Counted from the stretch's first letter, positions 24,075 to 32,349 are shown. The stretch: 41,108 nt of DNA from Deltaproteobacteria bacterium (GCA_026388365.1 JAPLJW010000127.1:1-41108); one strand, 5' to 3'. Notes: generated by a model from the sequence alone, not told the origin. Program-made: numbers and translations.

Positions 24075-24380
24075 ATGACCCAACGCATCAAGGTGGCAGA
24101 CCTGCCCGAGTTCGACGCAGCGCCGTATCTCGACAACAAGGCGGCGATTGCGGCCTATCTGACGGACATTCTGGAGGCGAATGATCCGGCCTTGCTGGCG
24201 GCCGCATTGGGCGACATCGCCCGGGCGCGCGGCATGAACGAGATCGCCAAGGCATCTGGTCTCACCCGCGAAGCCCTGTACAAGGCACTCAGGCCCAATG
24301 CGAAACCTCGCTACGACACCATCGCAAAGGTTTGCGGGGCGCTGGGGGTGCGGCTGGTAGCGCAGGCGATTCATGTTTGA
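24075..24380 (+). CDS. higA: HigA-type HTH antitoxin
   Basis: 101-residue antitoxin with an N-terminal segment that probably wraps the toxin (LPEFDAAPYLDNKAAIAAYLTD) and a C-terminal helix-turn-helix (MNEIAKASGLTREALYKALRPNAKPRYDTIAKVCGALG, about residues 55-92). It would neutralise HigB and repress the operon at the palindrome 23740-23757. The ATG at 24075 is preferred over the in-frame ATG at 24069 because AAAGGAG then has a normal spacing; at 24069 it would abut the start. Confidence 0.9.
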   Translation: MTQRIKVADLPEFDAAPYLDNKAAIAAYLTDILEANDPALLAAALGDIARARGMNEIAKASGLTREALYKALRPNAKPRYDTIAKVCGALGVRLVAQAIHV

Positions 24381-24481
24381 GCCTTCGCTGTCAAAGGCAT
24401 AACACGACAGTTAAGCGGACGGCGGAAAAGCACCGTCGCCGCTTACCAGCCCGGTCAGCTCACAATTTCCGAAAGGAAAAA

Positions 24482-25177
24482 ATGGCAGATTCACTGAAAC
24501 AGCCCTATCTGCGCAAGGTTGACAGACGAGGAGACATCCAGGTGTGGATCGTCGATGGCAGCTATGTCCGCGGACACATCGACGAGGAGTTCACAAACTT
24601 CGGTCAGCACTACCGGTACGCGTACATTCCCGAGAAGGAATTCTGGATAGACGAGGAAGCGGAACATGATGAACGAATGTTTTTCACGGATCATCTTCTT
24701 ATAGAACACCAGTTGATGGCCAAAGGGATACCGTACGAGAAGGCGCTCGTCGAAGCAGACAGGGCGGAGCGCCAGGAGCGCCGCCGCGCCGGTGACGTTG
24801 CCAAGGCAACACATCGGGGACAGCAACTCCCGGCTGGCAGTGCCGCACATGAACGCCTCTGGAAGAAGCTGGAGAACGGCATCAGCGCGTGGATTGTAAA
24901 CGGCCGATTCGTGCGCAGCGTCTTCGATATCGATTTCACGGCCGGGGGGCACGACCACGTGTATGAGTTCGTGCCCACGGGGGAAGTCTGGATTGACGAC
25001 GCGATCACGGAGAAAGAGCGGGGATTTGTCCTGCTTCACGAACTGCACGAACGCACTCAGATGGCGGACGGAGTTCCATACAGCCAGGCGCACGCGGAGT
25101 CCAGCCGCATGGAGTTTCGGTGCCGGCATCACCCGGATGAACTTCATGACGCGCTCGCGGCTGAAGGCTGGGCGTAA
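24482..25177 (+). CDS. Unknown protein with two tandem copies of one domain
   Basis: 231-residue soluble protein not assigned to a known family. It consists of two related units, about residues 13-98 and 123-208. Both follow the pattern WIVxGxxVRxxxDxxFTxxG, then YxxxPxxExWID, then ERxF, HxLxE, MAxGxPY and AxxE. The second copy has LLHELHERTQM, the first HLLIEHQLM, so a His/Glu cluster is conserved that might bind metal, as in small peptidases; this is speculative. The linker is charged. The ATG at 24482 has GAAAGGA upstream; a longer frame reaches back to 24332 across the higA end. The location next to a toxin-antitoxin pair suggests accessory or phage origin. Confidence 0.7.
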   Translation: MADSLKQPYLRKVDRRGDIQVWIVDGSYVRGHIDEEFTNFGQHYRYAYIPEKEFWIDEEAEHDERMFFTDHLLIEHQLMAKGIPYEKALVEADRAERQERRRAGDVAKATHRGQQLPAGSAAHERLWKKLENGISAWIVNGRFVRSVFDIDFTAGGHDHVYEFVPTGEVWIDDAITEKERGFVLLHELHERTQMADGVPYSQAHAESSRMEFRCRHHPDELHDALAAEGWA

Positions 25178-25381
25178 CCGATGCCGAAGGCGTCGGGAAA
25201 CGTTACATGCGGGAAGCCCGACCGGCAATTCCGCGGTACGGCATGCCGCCGTCCGTGATTTACGACGTTGAAAACAATCAGACAGAGAATACCGTCAGAC
25301 TTCCCAAAGATTTGATCCTGCAGCCCGGAGTGTCGCGGACCCCATGGGGTTGGCGACGGATCACTGCGCCGTCATTTTCGC

Positions 25382-25411
25382 TTGACAACGGCGGGAGAGC
25401 CGGTGTAGATG
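25382..25411 (+). promoter_or_regulatory. Likely promoter of tRNA-Leu
   Basis: TTGACA (25382-25387) is followed after 18 bp by TAGATG (25406-25411), about 30 bases before the mature tRNA end. The -10 is imperfect. The rest of 25178-25381 shows no gene that I can support. Confidence 0.45.
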
Positions 25412-25439
25412 AACCCCAAAGTTTTGCTATGCGGACATT

Positions 25440-25527
25440 GCCGAAGTGGCGGAATTTGGTAGACGCGCTAGGTTCAGGGTCTAGTGGGTGTACGCCTGTC
25501 CGGGTTCAAGTCCCGGCTTCGGCACCA
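25440..25527 (+). tRNA. tRNA-Leu (anticodon CAG)
   Basis: An 88-nt class II tRNA with encoded CCA. The acceptor stem GCCGAAG (25440-25446) pairs with CTTCGGC (25517-25523). The D-arm contains GGTAGACGCGC. The anticodon stem CTAGG/TCTAG closes the loop TTCAGGG with CAG at positions 34-36. A long variable arm GTGGGTGTACGCCTGT and the T-arm CCGGGTTCAAGTCCCGG follow. The long variable arm and overall sequence are leucine-type. tRNA-Leu genes are frequent integration sites, and the DNA downstream is AT-richer. Confidence 0.96.
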
Positions 25528-25534
25528 GAATGAA

Positions 25535-25578
25535 AACGGGGGGTTAGCTGATTCATCGGTTAATCCCCCGTTGCTTTT
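25535..25578 (+). terminator. Terminator of tRNA-Leu
   Basis: AACGGGGGGTTA (25535-25546) pairs with TAATCCCCCGTT (25561-25572) with one G-T pair, a 14-nt loop and TTTT at 25575-25578. The 25579-25908 stretch that follows holds three GGTCAAC motifs near 25589-25640 and then AT-rich DNA, with no gene recognised. Confidence 0.8.
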
Positions 25579-25908
25579 CGGGGGGTCTTGGTCAACGGTT
25601 TGGTCAACACTTGTCCGAAAGCCCTCCATTGGGTCAACGGCTTTTCGGGTATCCGTCGCATCAACCAAATCATACCGGAAAAACACTTTGCGATAAATAA
25701 TATTGATATTTATTAAAAAGATAGGCATTATTCATGTGTATTTTGATAATTGAACCCTTCAAAGCATCATCAAACCTAATCAGGTGATGTATGGTGATCA
25801 TAGACCCCGTGTCTCGAAAAGAGTGCGGAGTTTTGTTTTTTAGAGCGGGAGAAACTGGTTTACGCGATTCAATTTTATACTGAATTTCATATGTTTAACA
25901 ACAAATAA

Positions 25909-26421
25909 ATGTCTAAAATCCCATTATTTTTTTTGTTTTTCATAGGGGCCTTGATTACGGGTTTTGGGACACCTATCTTCCTAACCAATGCAGAAGGAGG
26001 GTCTCCCGCGTTGAAAAATGAAGGGCTGCCCTCGCCACCCGCTGTGGGACACGGTGTTTCTATGCGAGTCTTGTGGACGGTTGCCGAATATAAGGTGGGT
26101 GGGAATGCAGTCTGGGGGGAAGAGGAGGCACATAAGCTACTTTTCAAGCCGTTAGACATAACTGCTACGACGATCACATTTGACGGCAAAAAATGCAACG
26201 ACGTGATGTTTAATAAAGAGATGGTGAATGCGAAAGAATACCTTGATCGTACCTTTCAGACCTCACCACAAGCGCTTGATATCGAGAATACGGTAGTAGA
26301 GCTGGTAAAGACCAATTGCGACCTGCCGGGGTTTTCAGAATACATGCGCTTGAAAGACAGAAGGATCGTCATTTTCATCAACGGAGTTTTCTTTTACTTT
26401 AAACCGGCCGTGAATTACTGA
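25909..26421 (+). CDS. Exported hypothetical protein
   Basis: 170 residues with an N-terminal signal peptide or anchor (SKIPLFFLFFIGALITGFGTPIFLTNAEG, cleavage probably near residue 28). I do not recognise the family. The mature region has two cysteines (in KKCNDVMF and TNCDLPGF) that could form a disulfide, and ends with a hydrophobic IVIFINGVFFYFKPA strand-like segment. No good ribosome-binding site precedes the ATG. Base composition is lower in GC than the flanking housekeeping genes. It is followed after 19 bp by another secreted protein gene, so the two may be co-transcribed. Confidence 0.6.
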   Translation: MSKIPLFFLFFIGALITGFGTPIFLTNAEGGSPALKNEGLPSPPAVGHGVSMRVLWTVAEYKVGGNAVWGEEEAHKLLFKPLDITATTITFDGKKCNDVMFNKEMVNAKEYLDRTFQTSPQALDIENTVVELVKTNCDLPGFSEYMRLKDRRIVIFINGVFFYFKPAVNY

Positions 26422-26440
26422 AGTAAGGGAGGGAACCAAC

Positions 26441-28339
26441 ATGATTCACAAATTACTTAGGCTTTTTTGTTCAATAGTCGCGTTGGGTTTGCTGTTCGCC
26501 CCCAATGCCTGGACGGCGCCTGCCGTCGATTATTATATTTCGCGGCCCCTTGCTCCGCAGCTTTCCAGCGATGGAAATTCGTTATACTATTCCGATCCGC
26601 CGGTAGTCTATGTGCTTGATCCCAATCCCTCTGCCGAACAGGTAAGCATCCCGGCTCGGTTTGATCTGCTTAGCCTGCCTGAATCTGCCACCGCAGCTTT
26701 TTCCATTACCTACGTGGCGAGTGGCGGCACAGATCCTTGGGGGGCAAGATGTACCACCTTCCCTGAGGAGGCCAAGGCCGCTTTTAATGCCGCCACCGCC
26801 ATTTGGGGCAACATCCTTCGATCTTCTGTGCCAATAACGATTAGCACCTGTTGGTCGAATTTAGGTTCAAGCAGCACTTTAGGATATTCCGGCAGTCCGA
26901 CTTTTAGTGATTTCGCCGGTGCCCCGAAGGCGAACACCTGGTACAAGCCATCCTTGGCAAACGCTTTGGCGGGTTCTTGTCTGGATTCCACTCAAATGGA
27001 CATATATATTACCTACAACAGCAATTTTTCCTGGTATTACGGAACGGATGGCAATACACCATGGACCCAGGTGGACTTAATGTCGGTCGTTCTGCATGAA
27101 ATAGCGCACGGACTCAACTTTAGCGGTTCTATGGCATATTCCGGAGGAATGGGTAACTGGGGTTATGGCGATTCTCCCGCTTATCCCGACATTTACGACA
27201 CCTTTATGAGAGATGGCTCAAGTCGGCAACTCATCGATACGGGTGTCTACGCCAACTCCTCTACAACCCTTGGCAGCGCCCTGACGTCCGACAACATCTG
27301 GTTCCATGGGGGCAATGCGATGGCGGCAAATGGCGGCCAGAGAGTCAAGATGTACGCACCCTCAACATGGGCGAGTGGATCCAGCTACTCACACATGGAC
27401 TATAATACTTTTCACAATACGGCAAACGCGCTGATGGTGTATGCCATTCCGAAAGGTACCGCCAGACACGATCCTGGTCCCATTGTAGAGGGTATCCTCA
27501 AAGATGTTGGATGGTCTGCTACCACGATTAACCCCAACCCACCTTGGCCGCTTCTCTGCAGCTACTCCAACTCTTCGGCCAGTAACTCCTTCACCTCCAG
27601 CGGCGGCACGGGAAGTGTGGACGTAACCGCCACAAGCGGCTGTTCATGGACGGCTTCAAGTAATGCAAGCTGGATAACGATATCCGAAGGAAGCAGTGGA
27701 AGTGGTAATGGAACTGTTTACTACTCGGTCCCGACATATACGGATGGAAGCCCCCGCACTGGGACCATGACTATTGCAGGGGAGACATTCACTGTCAACC
27801 AGTCAGGGCCTGACCTTATAGGAAATTTTATATTCGAATATCAAATCGGTTCCGACATATTTACTGATAGGATCACATTTAAAACGAAATCCAATTGGAA
27901 AACGTTTGACGGTAACGATATGTACATAGGGTACGATGCAGACTATCCTTCCGTTATTACTGCTGTAGGTGCTTGGTATCCTTCTTTTTCACTGTTTAGA
28001 ATTTTCACCCTGCCCAGGAATTGGTTTTTCCCCCATACAGTATATGATTTTTCAATAAATGCGGATAACACTTTGTCAGGATGTCATACGCAATCAAACG
28101 ATCTTGGGCGCACCTGGAGTAATTGTCATTCACTGATCATCCCCTCATCGCATAAATCACCTTTAGGCTCATGGGACATGTCAATGGAATCAAAAAACGA
28201 TCCCATCGCCATGTTTGATAAAAAGCTTGCTGAGGATCAAACGGCTCAGGTGCAACGGACTGAATCTTCATCCTCTGTCGATGATGATTTGGTTTCAATA
28301 ATAAACGAACAAAAGGCAATGATCGAAAATCACAGATAG
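26441..28339 (+). CDS. Secreted putative zinc metalloprotease with BACON-type domain
   Basis: 632-residue secreted protein. A signal peptide covers residues 1 to about 27 (ending in NAWTAPA). A putative protease domain spans about 85-365, with HEIAHGLNFSG starting at His219; His219 and His223 with Glu220 match the HExxH zinc motif, but the metzincin third ligand is not in the standard position. Residues about 370-455 repeat the BACON/Ig-like pattern (CSWTASSNASWITI, then GSPRTGTMTIAGETFTVNQSG), usually involved in binding glycans or mucins. The C-terminal 170 residues are unassigned. GGGAGGG upstream is a good ribosome-binding site. Low GC and an isolated position after tRNA-Leu suggest acquired DNA. 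Confidence 0.75.
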   Translation: MIHKLLRLFCSIVALGLLFAPNAWTAPAVDYYISRPLAPQLSSDGNSLYYSDPPVVYVLDPNPSAEQVSIPARFDLLSLPESATAAFSITYVASGGTDPWGARCTTFPEEAKAAFNAATAIWGNILRSSVPITISTCWSNLGSSSTLGYSGSPTFSDFAGAPKANTWYKPSLANALAGSCLDSTQMDIYITYNSNFSWYYGTDGNTPWTQVDLMSVVLHEIAHGLNFSGSMAYSGGMGNWGYGDSPAYPDIYDTFMRDGSSRQLIDTGVYANSSTTLGSALTSDNIWFHGGNAMAANGGQRVKMYAPSTWASGSSYSHMDYNTFHNTANALMVYAIPKGTARHDPGPIVEGILKDVGWSATTINPNPPWPLLCSYSNSSASNSFTSSGGTGSVDVTATSGCSWTASSNASWITISEGSSGSGNGTVYYSVPTYTDGSPRTGTMTIAGETFTVNQSGPDLIGNFIFEYQIGSDIFTDRITFKTKSNWKTFDGNDMYIGYDADYPSVITAVGAWYPSFSLFRIFTLPRNWFFPHTVYDFSINADNTLSGCHTQSNDLGRTWSNCHSLIIPSSHKSPLGSWDMSMESKNDPIAMFDKKLAEDQTAQVQRTESSSSVDDDLVSIINEQKAMIENHR

Positions 28340-28358
28340 ATAGGAGCAATTGTCGAAA

Positions 28359-28523
28359 CTAACCTCCTTCCTTGTCATTAAGAATTCGATGCAGGACGGA
28401 TTTGGAAAGCCCAAACTGTTCAGACAGCTCCCGGTCAGTCATCCCTTTAAGGCGCTCCTCCGCTATGGTTCTGTCGCGTTCCAACCTTGCGGGATTATTC
28501 TTTGCCTTGGAATACCTGGGTCG
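28359..28523 (-). pseudogene. Fragment of a helix-turn-helix protein gene
   Basis: On the minus strand a 55-codon open stretch reads RLERDRTIAEERLKGMTDRE then LSEQFGLSKSVLHRILND before a TAG. It is a convincing helix-turn-helix C-terminus like those of phage or transposon DNA-binding proteins. It is preceded in frame by a TAA and has no good start codon, so it is most likely the leftover 3' end of a gene lost to rearrangement. Overlapping plus-strand frames of similar size are not protein-like. Confidence 0.55.
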
Positions 28524-28564
28524 TTACTTTTTTCAATCCGACTTGTATCGGCAGGAGGCGGGTC

Positions 28565-28933
28565 ATGAAAACATCCATCAAAGCCGCGCTGTTGTCGGCC
28601 CTGGTTTTCCCCGGTCTGGGGCAGATGTACCTCAAGCGTTACCTTCGGGGGCTGATCCCGATGGTTCTCGTGCTGACCGGACTGGGCGTTCTGATTGTGC
28701 AGGCGACGGTTGGCGCTTTACAGATTCTCGATAAAATACAGCTTCAAGGCGGAACCGTGGATATGAACGCCGTTTCCAATCTCGCGGCAGGGTCCTCCGC
28801 ACACGGCGATCCATCTTCCTCATTCATCTCACTGGGGATCGGCGTCTGCTGGGTCTTTGCCGTGATCGACGCCTACTGGCTTGGAAAAGAAAAAGACCGG
28901 CGCAACCTTCAGGATCAGGCGAAGGGGGATTGA
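28565..28933 (+). CDS. Small inner-membrane protein
   Basis: 122 residues with an N-terminal hydrophobic segment containing the FPGLGQMYLKRYLRG motif common in small DUF5683/TM2-like membrane proteins, a second transmembrane helix at about 30-50, a polar loop of 35 residues, and a third helix at about 84-104 ending in DAYWLGKEKDRR. The ATG at 28565 has AGGAGG at 28553-28558; a longer frame from 28487 has no support. Function unknown. It stands about 105 bp before korA on the same strand. Confidence 0.7.
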   Translation: MKTSIKAALLSALVFPGLGQMYLKRYLRGLIPMVLVLTGLGVLIVQATVGALQILDKIQLQGGTVDMNAVSNLAAGSSAHGDPSSSFISLGIGVCWVFAVIDAYWLGKEKDRRNLQDQAKGD

Positions 28934-29037
28934 CGTTTCGGTAGGGAAGTCCCGCGAGAAGCCGCGGGGACGGCGATTTGCCCCCTGTTTGCGGGGCATT
29001 CCCATTGGAATAAAATACGCACACGGGAGGGAGAACC

Positions 29038-30666
29038 ATGGAATTCAGCGTCCTGATCGGCGGGGAGGGGGGACAGGGGGCCTTTTCCGTCGAACTGGAA
29101 TTGACGGAAATCCTGACCAAGCTCAATTATCACTTTTTCGCCACGAAGCGTTACATGTCCCGGATCCGCGGCGGGCACAACTTCCACATGGTCCGTATCG
29201 CCGATCGCCCGCTCCACGCCCTGAAAGGGGGGAAATGGGACATGGTCGTCGCCCTGGACGATGAGACGGAGGCGGTTCACAAAGCGGACCTCCACGAAGG
29301 CGGCATCTTCCTTTCCCGCGCCATGACGAAAGAGGTCGGAAAGGAAAGCAAGAGGCTCTTCGGGGAGATCCGCTCCGCCAACACGGTCCTGGTCGGCTGC
29401 GTGCTGGCCGCGATCGGCGTGGCCCTTGAGAAAACGGCGGAGGCGGCCGACCCGGGAAAAGCGGAATACCTCAAGCAAGGGTATGCTTTCGCCGTGCGGC
29501 GGAACATCGCCGGCACCTTTCCGGTTGCCGCGGCCGCGGGTTGCCCCGTCAAATTCGACGGAAATCAGGCCCTTGCCTTCGGGGCGCTGCTGGGCGGCTG
29601 CCGGTTCATGGCCGGCTACCCGATGACGCCGGGAACCTCGATCCTGCACTACTTTGCCGAGGCCGCGCAGGACCTTCCCGTTCATTTCGAGCAGGCCGAG
29701 GACGAGATCGCCGCGATCAACATGGCCCTGGGCGCCTCCTACGCCGGCGTCCGGTCGATGGCGGCCACCGCCGGCGGCGGCTTCGCGCTGATGCAGGAGG
29801 GGGTGTCGCTCGCAGGGATGACGGAGACGCCGATCGTCATTGCCGTCGCCCAGCGGCCCGGCCCGGCCACCGGGCTTCCCACCCGGACCGAACAGGGGGA
29901 TCTGAACTTCGTTCTCCATGCCGGCCACGGGGAATTCCCCCGGGTCCTGTTTGCCCCCGGTTCCATCATCGAGACGATCGAACTCGCGAAAAAGGGCTTC
30001 GAGCTGGCCGACCGGTTCCAGATTCCCGTCTTTCTGCTGACGGACCAGTACTTCGCCGACTCCGTTCAGGTCGTCGAAGAGGAGGAGATCCCGCTGGATG
30101 TGATTGCCCGTGAATATCCGGTTTTTGATGCAACCTACAAACGGTATCGTCTGACGGAGGACGGAATTTCTCCGCTGACCTTTCCGGGGCTTTCCGATGC
30201 GCTGGTCAAGCTCGATTCGGATGAGCACGACGAGGAGGGGAAGATCACGGAGGAGCCGGATCTGCGAAAGCGGATGGTGGACAAGCGCCTGGGAAAGCTC
30301 GACCTTTTGAAGAAGGAGGCAATACCGCCGACGTTTTACGGCGCAATGGACCCGGCCGCTGTTGTCCTCTGCTGGGGGTCGAACCGGCTGATCGTGAAGG
30401 AGGCCGCAGAGCGGCTCAACGCCGACGGTCTTTCGGTTTGCGTCCTCCACTTCGGGCAGGTCTATCCGCTCACGCCCGCGATGATCGCCCCTTACCGCCT
30501 GGAGACGAAGAAACGGATCTGCGTGGAGAACAACGCAACGGGCCAGTTCGCCGGATTGCTGAAGCGGGAGCTCGGCCTCGCCGTCGATCACAATATCCTG
30601 AAATACGACGGCGACTGCTTCACTGTCGAGGAGCTCTATCTGACTCTGAAAGGGCTGCTTTCATAA
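29038..30666 (+). CDS. korA: 2-oxoacid:ferredoxin oxidoreductase, fused gamma-alpha subunit
   Basis: 542-residue subunit in which the gamma domain (residues about 1-185, opening GGEGGQGAFS, with RYMSRIRGGHNFHMVRI) precedes the alpha/pyrimidine domain (about 190-380, with GYPMTPGTSILHYFAE and EDEIAAINMALGASYAGVRSMAATAGGGFALM) and the C-terminal domain II (about 430-542). With KorB it oxidatively decarboxylates a 2-oxoacid to acyl-CoA and reduces ferredoxin. The fusion order is the 2-oxoglutarate/2-oxoisovalerate type rather than the four-subunit pyruvate type, but the exact substrate is not determined. GGGAGGGAG precedes the ATG. A repeat element separates it from korB. Confidence 0.93.
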   Translation: MEFSVLIGGEGGQGAFSVELELTEILTKLNYHFFATKRYMSRIRGGHNFHMVRIADRPLHALKGGKWDMVVALDDETEAVHKADLHEGGIFLSRAMTKEVGKESKRLFGEIRSANTVLVGCVLAAIGVALEKTAEAADPGKAEYLKQGYAFAVRRNIAGTFPVAAAAGCPVKFDGNQALAFGALLGGCRFMAGYPMTPGTSILHYFAEAAQDLPVHFEQAEDEIAAINMALGASYAGVRSMAATAGGGFALMQEGVSLAGMTETPIVIAVAQRPGPATGLPTRTEQGDLNFVLHAGHGEFPRVLFAPGSIIETIELAKKGFELADRFQIPVFLLTDQYFADSVQVVEEEEIPLDVIAREYPVFDATYKRYRLTEDGISPLTFPGLSDALVKLDSDEHDEEGKITEEPDLRKRMVDKRLGKLDLLKKEAIPPTFYGAMDPAAVVLCWGSNRLIVKEAAERLNADGLSVCVLHFGQVYPLTPAMIAPYRLETKKRICVENNATGQFAGLLKRELGLAVDHNILKYDGDCFTVEELYLTLKGLLS

Positions 30667-30790
30667 CAGGCTGTTGAAAAACGCCCATCTGCTGCGTTTC
30701 TCTCATCCTTCGCCGTTCAACGTACCCGATAGTACGCCTCACGGCTCAGGATTTCGAGGGCCTTGCATCGGGGCATTTTTGAACAGCCTG
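30667..30790. mobile_element. MITE-like repeat inserted between korA and korB
   Basis: The element begins at the base after the korA stop codon. Its ends, CAGGCTGTTGAAAAACGCCC (30667-30686) and the complement of 30771-30790, match at 18 of 20 positions. The 124-bp body has no ORF and contains short GTAC-centred repeats. A further stem, CAGCCTGC (30784-30791) / GCAGGCTG (30808-30815), follows it. Elements with this AGGCTGTT-type end look familiar as dispersed repeats in deltaproteobacteria. It sits within an operon and could act as a processing site. Confidence 0.7.
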
Positions 30791-30831
30791 CAAAAGAGCC
30801 TTTTTCAGCAGGCTGATCAAGGAGGAGAGCA

Positions 30832-31656
30832 ATGGAACCGAAAATCGAGACCGCCTGGTGCCCCGGCTGCGGCAATTTTGCCATCCGTGATGTGCTGGAG
30901 AAGGTGATCCGGGAGCTCCCCGTCCCGCAGAACAGGATCGTTCTCACATCGGGGATCGGACAGGCCGCAAAGATGCCCCAGTATCTGGACGTGAACTATT
31001 TCAACGGCCTTCACGGCCGCTCCCTGCCTCTGGCCGCCGGGATCAAGCTTGCCCGACCCGACCTGACCGTCATCGCCTATTCCGGCGACGGCTGCATGTT
31101 CGGCGAAGGGGGGAACCATTTCATCCAGACGATCCGGCGGCGTCTGGACATCACGATCCTGGTCTCCGAAAATCAGGTGTACGCCCTGACGAAAGGCCAG
31201 AGCTCGCCCACGACCGGTCTTGCCGTGAAAAACGACCTGAGCCCCGGCGGTAACCCGAACATCCCCCTGAATCCGCTTGCCCTCGCCATCACGATGGGAG
31301 CCCCCTTCGTGGCCCGCGGCTTCGCCGGCGACAAGGAACATCTCGCGGCGCTCATCCGGGAGGCGATCCTCTTCAAGGGCACGGCCGTCGTGGACATCCT
31401 CCAGCCCTGCGTCAGTTTCAACAAGATCAACACCTACGCGTGGTACCGGGAGCGGGTGTTCAAGCTGGAAAAGCCCCTGGCCGACCACTACGAGGCCATC
31501 CGGACGGCCGACCTCTGGGGGGTGAAGATCCCGATCGGTGTCATCTACCGCAATGACGAGGCCCCGTGCCGGGAGATCCGGGAGATCTTCCGGGTTCCAC
31601 TGACAAAGGCGGACGCGGCCTCCCGCCTCAACATGCGCTGCGTGATGATGCGATGA
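30832..31656 (+). CDS. korB: 2-oxoacid:ferredoxin oxidoreductase, beta (TPP) subunit
   Basis: 274-residue thiamine-diphosphate subunit. It opens with TAWCPGCGNF, the usual CxGC start, and the TPP/Mg2+ motif GDGCMFGEGGNHFIQTIRRRLD lies near 84-105, followed by SENQVYALTKGQSSPTT. The C-terminal extension (about 225-274) ends in MRCVMMR. No ferredoxin-like delta subunit is adjacent, so electrons must go to a free ferredoxin. AAGGAGGAGAG is the ribosome-binding site, placed after the repeat element. Partner of korA, 165 bp upstream. Confidence 0.94.
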   Translation: MEPKIETAWCPGCGNFAIRDVLEKVIRELPVPQNRIVLTSGIGQAAKMPQYLDVNYFNGLHGRSLPLAAGIKLARPDLTVIAYSGDGCMFGEGGNHFIQTIRRRLDITILVSENQVYALTKGQSSPTTGLAVKNDLSPGGNPNIPLNPLALAITMGAPFVARGFAGDKEHLAALIREAILFKGTAVVDILQPCVSFNKINTYAWYRERVFKLEKPLADHYEAIRTADLWGVKIPIGVIYRNDEAPCREIREIFRVPLTKADAASRLNMRCVMMR

Positions 31657-31725
31657 GGTCGGTCGGAAAAACCGTGACTGAACCCCATTCGCCTTCTGTT
31701 ACAATATTCAGCATTTTATAGCGGT

Positions 31726-32295
31726 TCATGGTTTCTCCATTTTCAGCCAGATCCGGGCCGTCATCCGGGCGTCGTCCAGGGCACGGTGGTTCTGCCGGCG
31801 GAGGCCGGCGTCAGGGAAGAGGTGGAGGTAAACGGTTTCCAGGGTGTGGTCCGAAAGGCGGGGGAGGCGGCGCCGGCTGAGTTCCAGCGTGCAGACGTGC
31901 GCGTGGGGGAGGCCCATCCCCAGCCGGGCGAACTCGTGGCGGAGGAAGCGGACGTCGAAGGCGGCGTTGTGTGCAACGAGGACGCTCTCCCGGATGAACT
32001 TGAAAAACAGGGGAAGGACCTGCTCCGGAGTCGGCTGCCCGGCGAGCATCTCGTCGGTGATCCCGTGGATCGCCTGGACGGCGCAGGGGACCGGCACCCC
32101 GGCGTCGATGAGCGAGGCGAACTCCCCGACGACGACCCCCTCCTCGATGGCGACCGCGCCGATCTCGATCACCCGGTGGCCCTGCCGGGGCGACAGACCC
32201 GTCGTTTCGACGTCGACGACCACATGGCGGTCGATCGGGGGCGGCCCGCCGACAGCGGCAAAGGCTTCTTCACGCGTTCGGATGATCGGTTTCAT
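31726..32295 (-). CDS. DnaQ-type 3'-5' exonuclease
   Basis: 189-residue DEDDh exonuclease. Exo I is VVVDVETTGL near residues 25-34 (catalytic Asp and Glu), Exo II is VLVAHNAAFDVRFL near 105-118, and Exo III is HRALDDARMT near 170-179. It resembles the epsilon proofreading subunit or a stand-alone PolC-type exonuclease. No polymerase gene is adjacent, so repair or RNA trimming is equally possible. It follows the acyl-CoA synthetase gene on the same strand with a 54-bp gap. Confidence 0.88.
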   Translation of the reverse strand: MKPIIRTREEAFAAVGGPPPIDRHVVVDVETTGLSPRQGHRVIEIGAVAIEEGVVVGEFASLIDAGVPVPCAVQAIHGITDEMLAGQPTPEQVLPLFFKFIRESVLVAHNAAFDVRFLRHEFARLGMGLPHAHVCTLELSRRRLPRLSDHTLETVYLHLFPDAGLRRQNHRALDDARMTARIWLKMEKP

Positions 32296-32349
32296 ATCCA
32301 GTTCCAGCGGAAGGTCGCACCCGACGCCGTCTGCAACCCGGCTCCATCT

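Noticed and set aside
25474..25728. Minus-strand 84-codon frame with SRDLNPDRRTPTRP
   Set aside because: It runs antisense through tRNA-Leu; this peptide pattern is a well-known false translation of tRNA genes.
25440..25908. Integration site with att direct repeat at tRNA-Leu
   Set aside because: I found no second copy of the tRNA 3' end and no integrase in the window; only short GGTCAAC motifs recur. An island remains a hypothesis, not a feature.
28350..28734. Plus-strand frames overlapping the HTH fragment
   Set aside because: They have no domain, no ribosome-binding site, and overlap both the minus-strand HTH coding remnant and the well-supported start of the small membrane protein.
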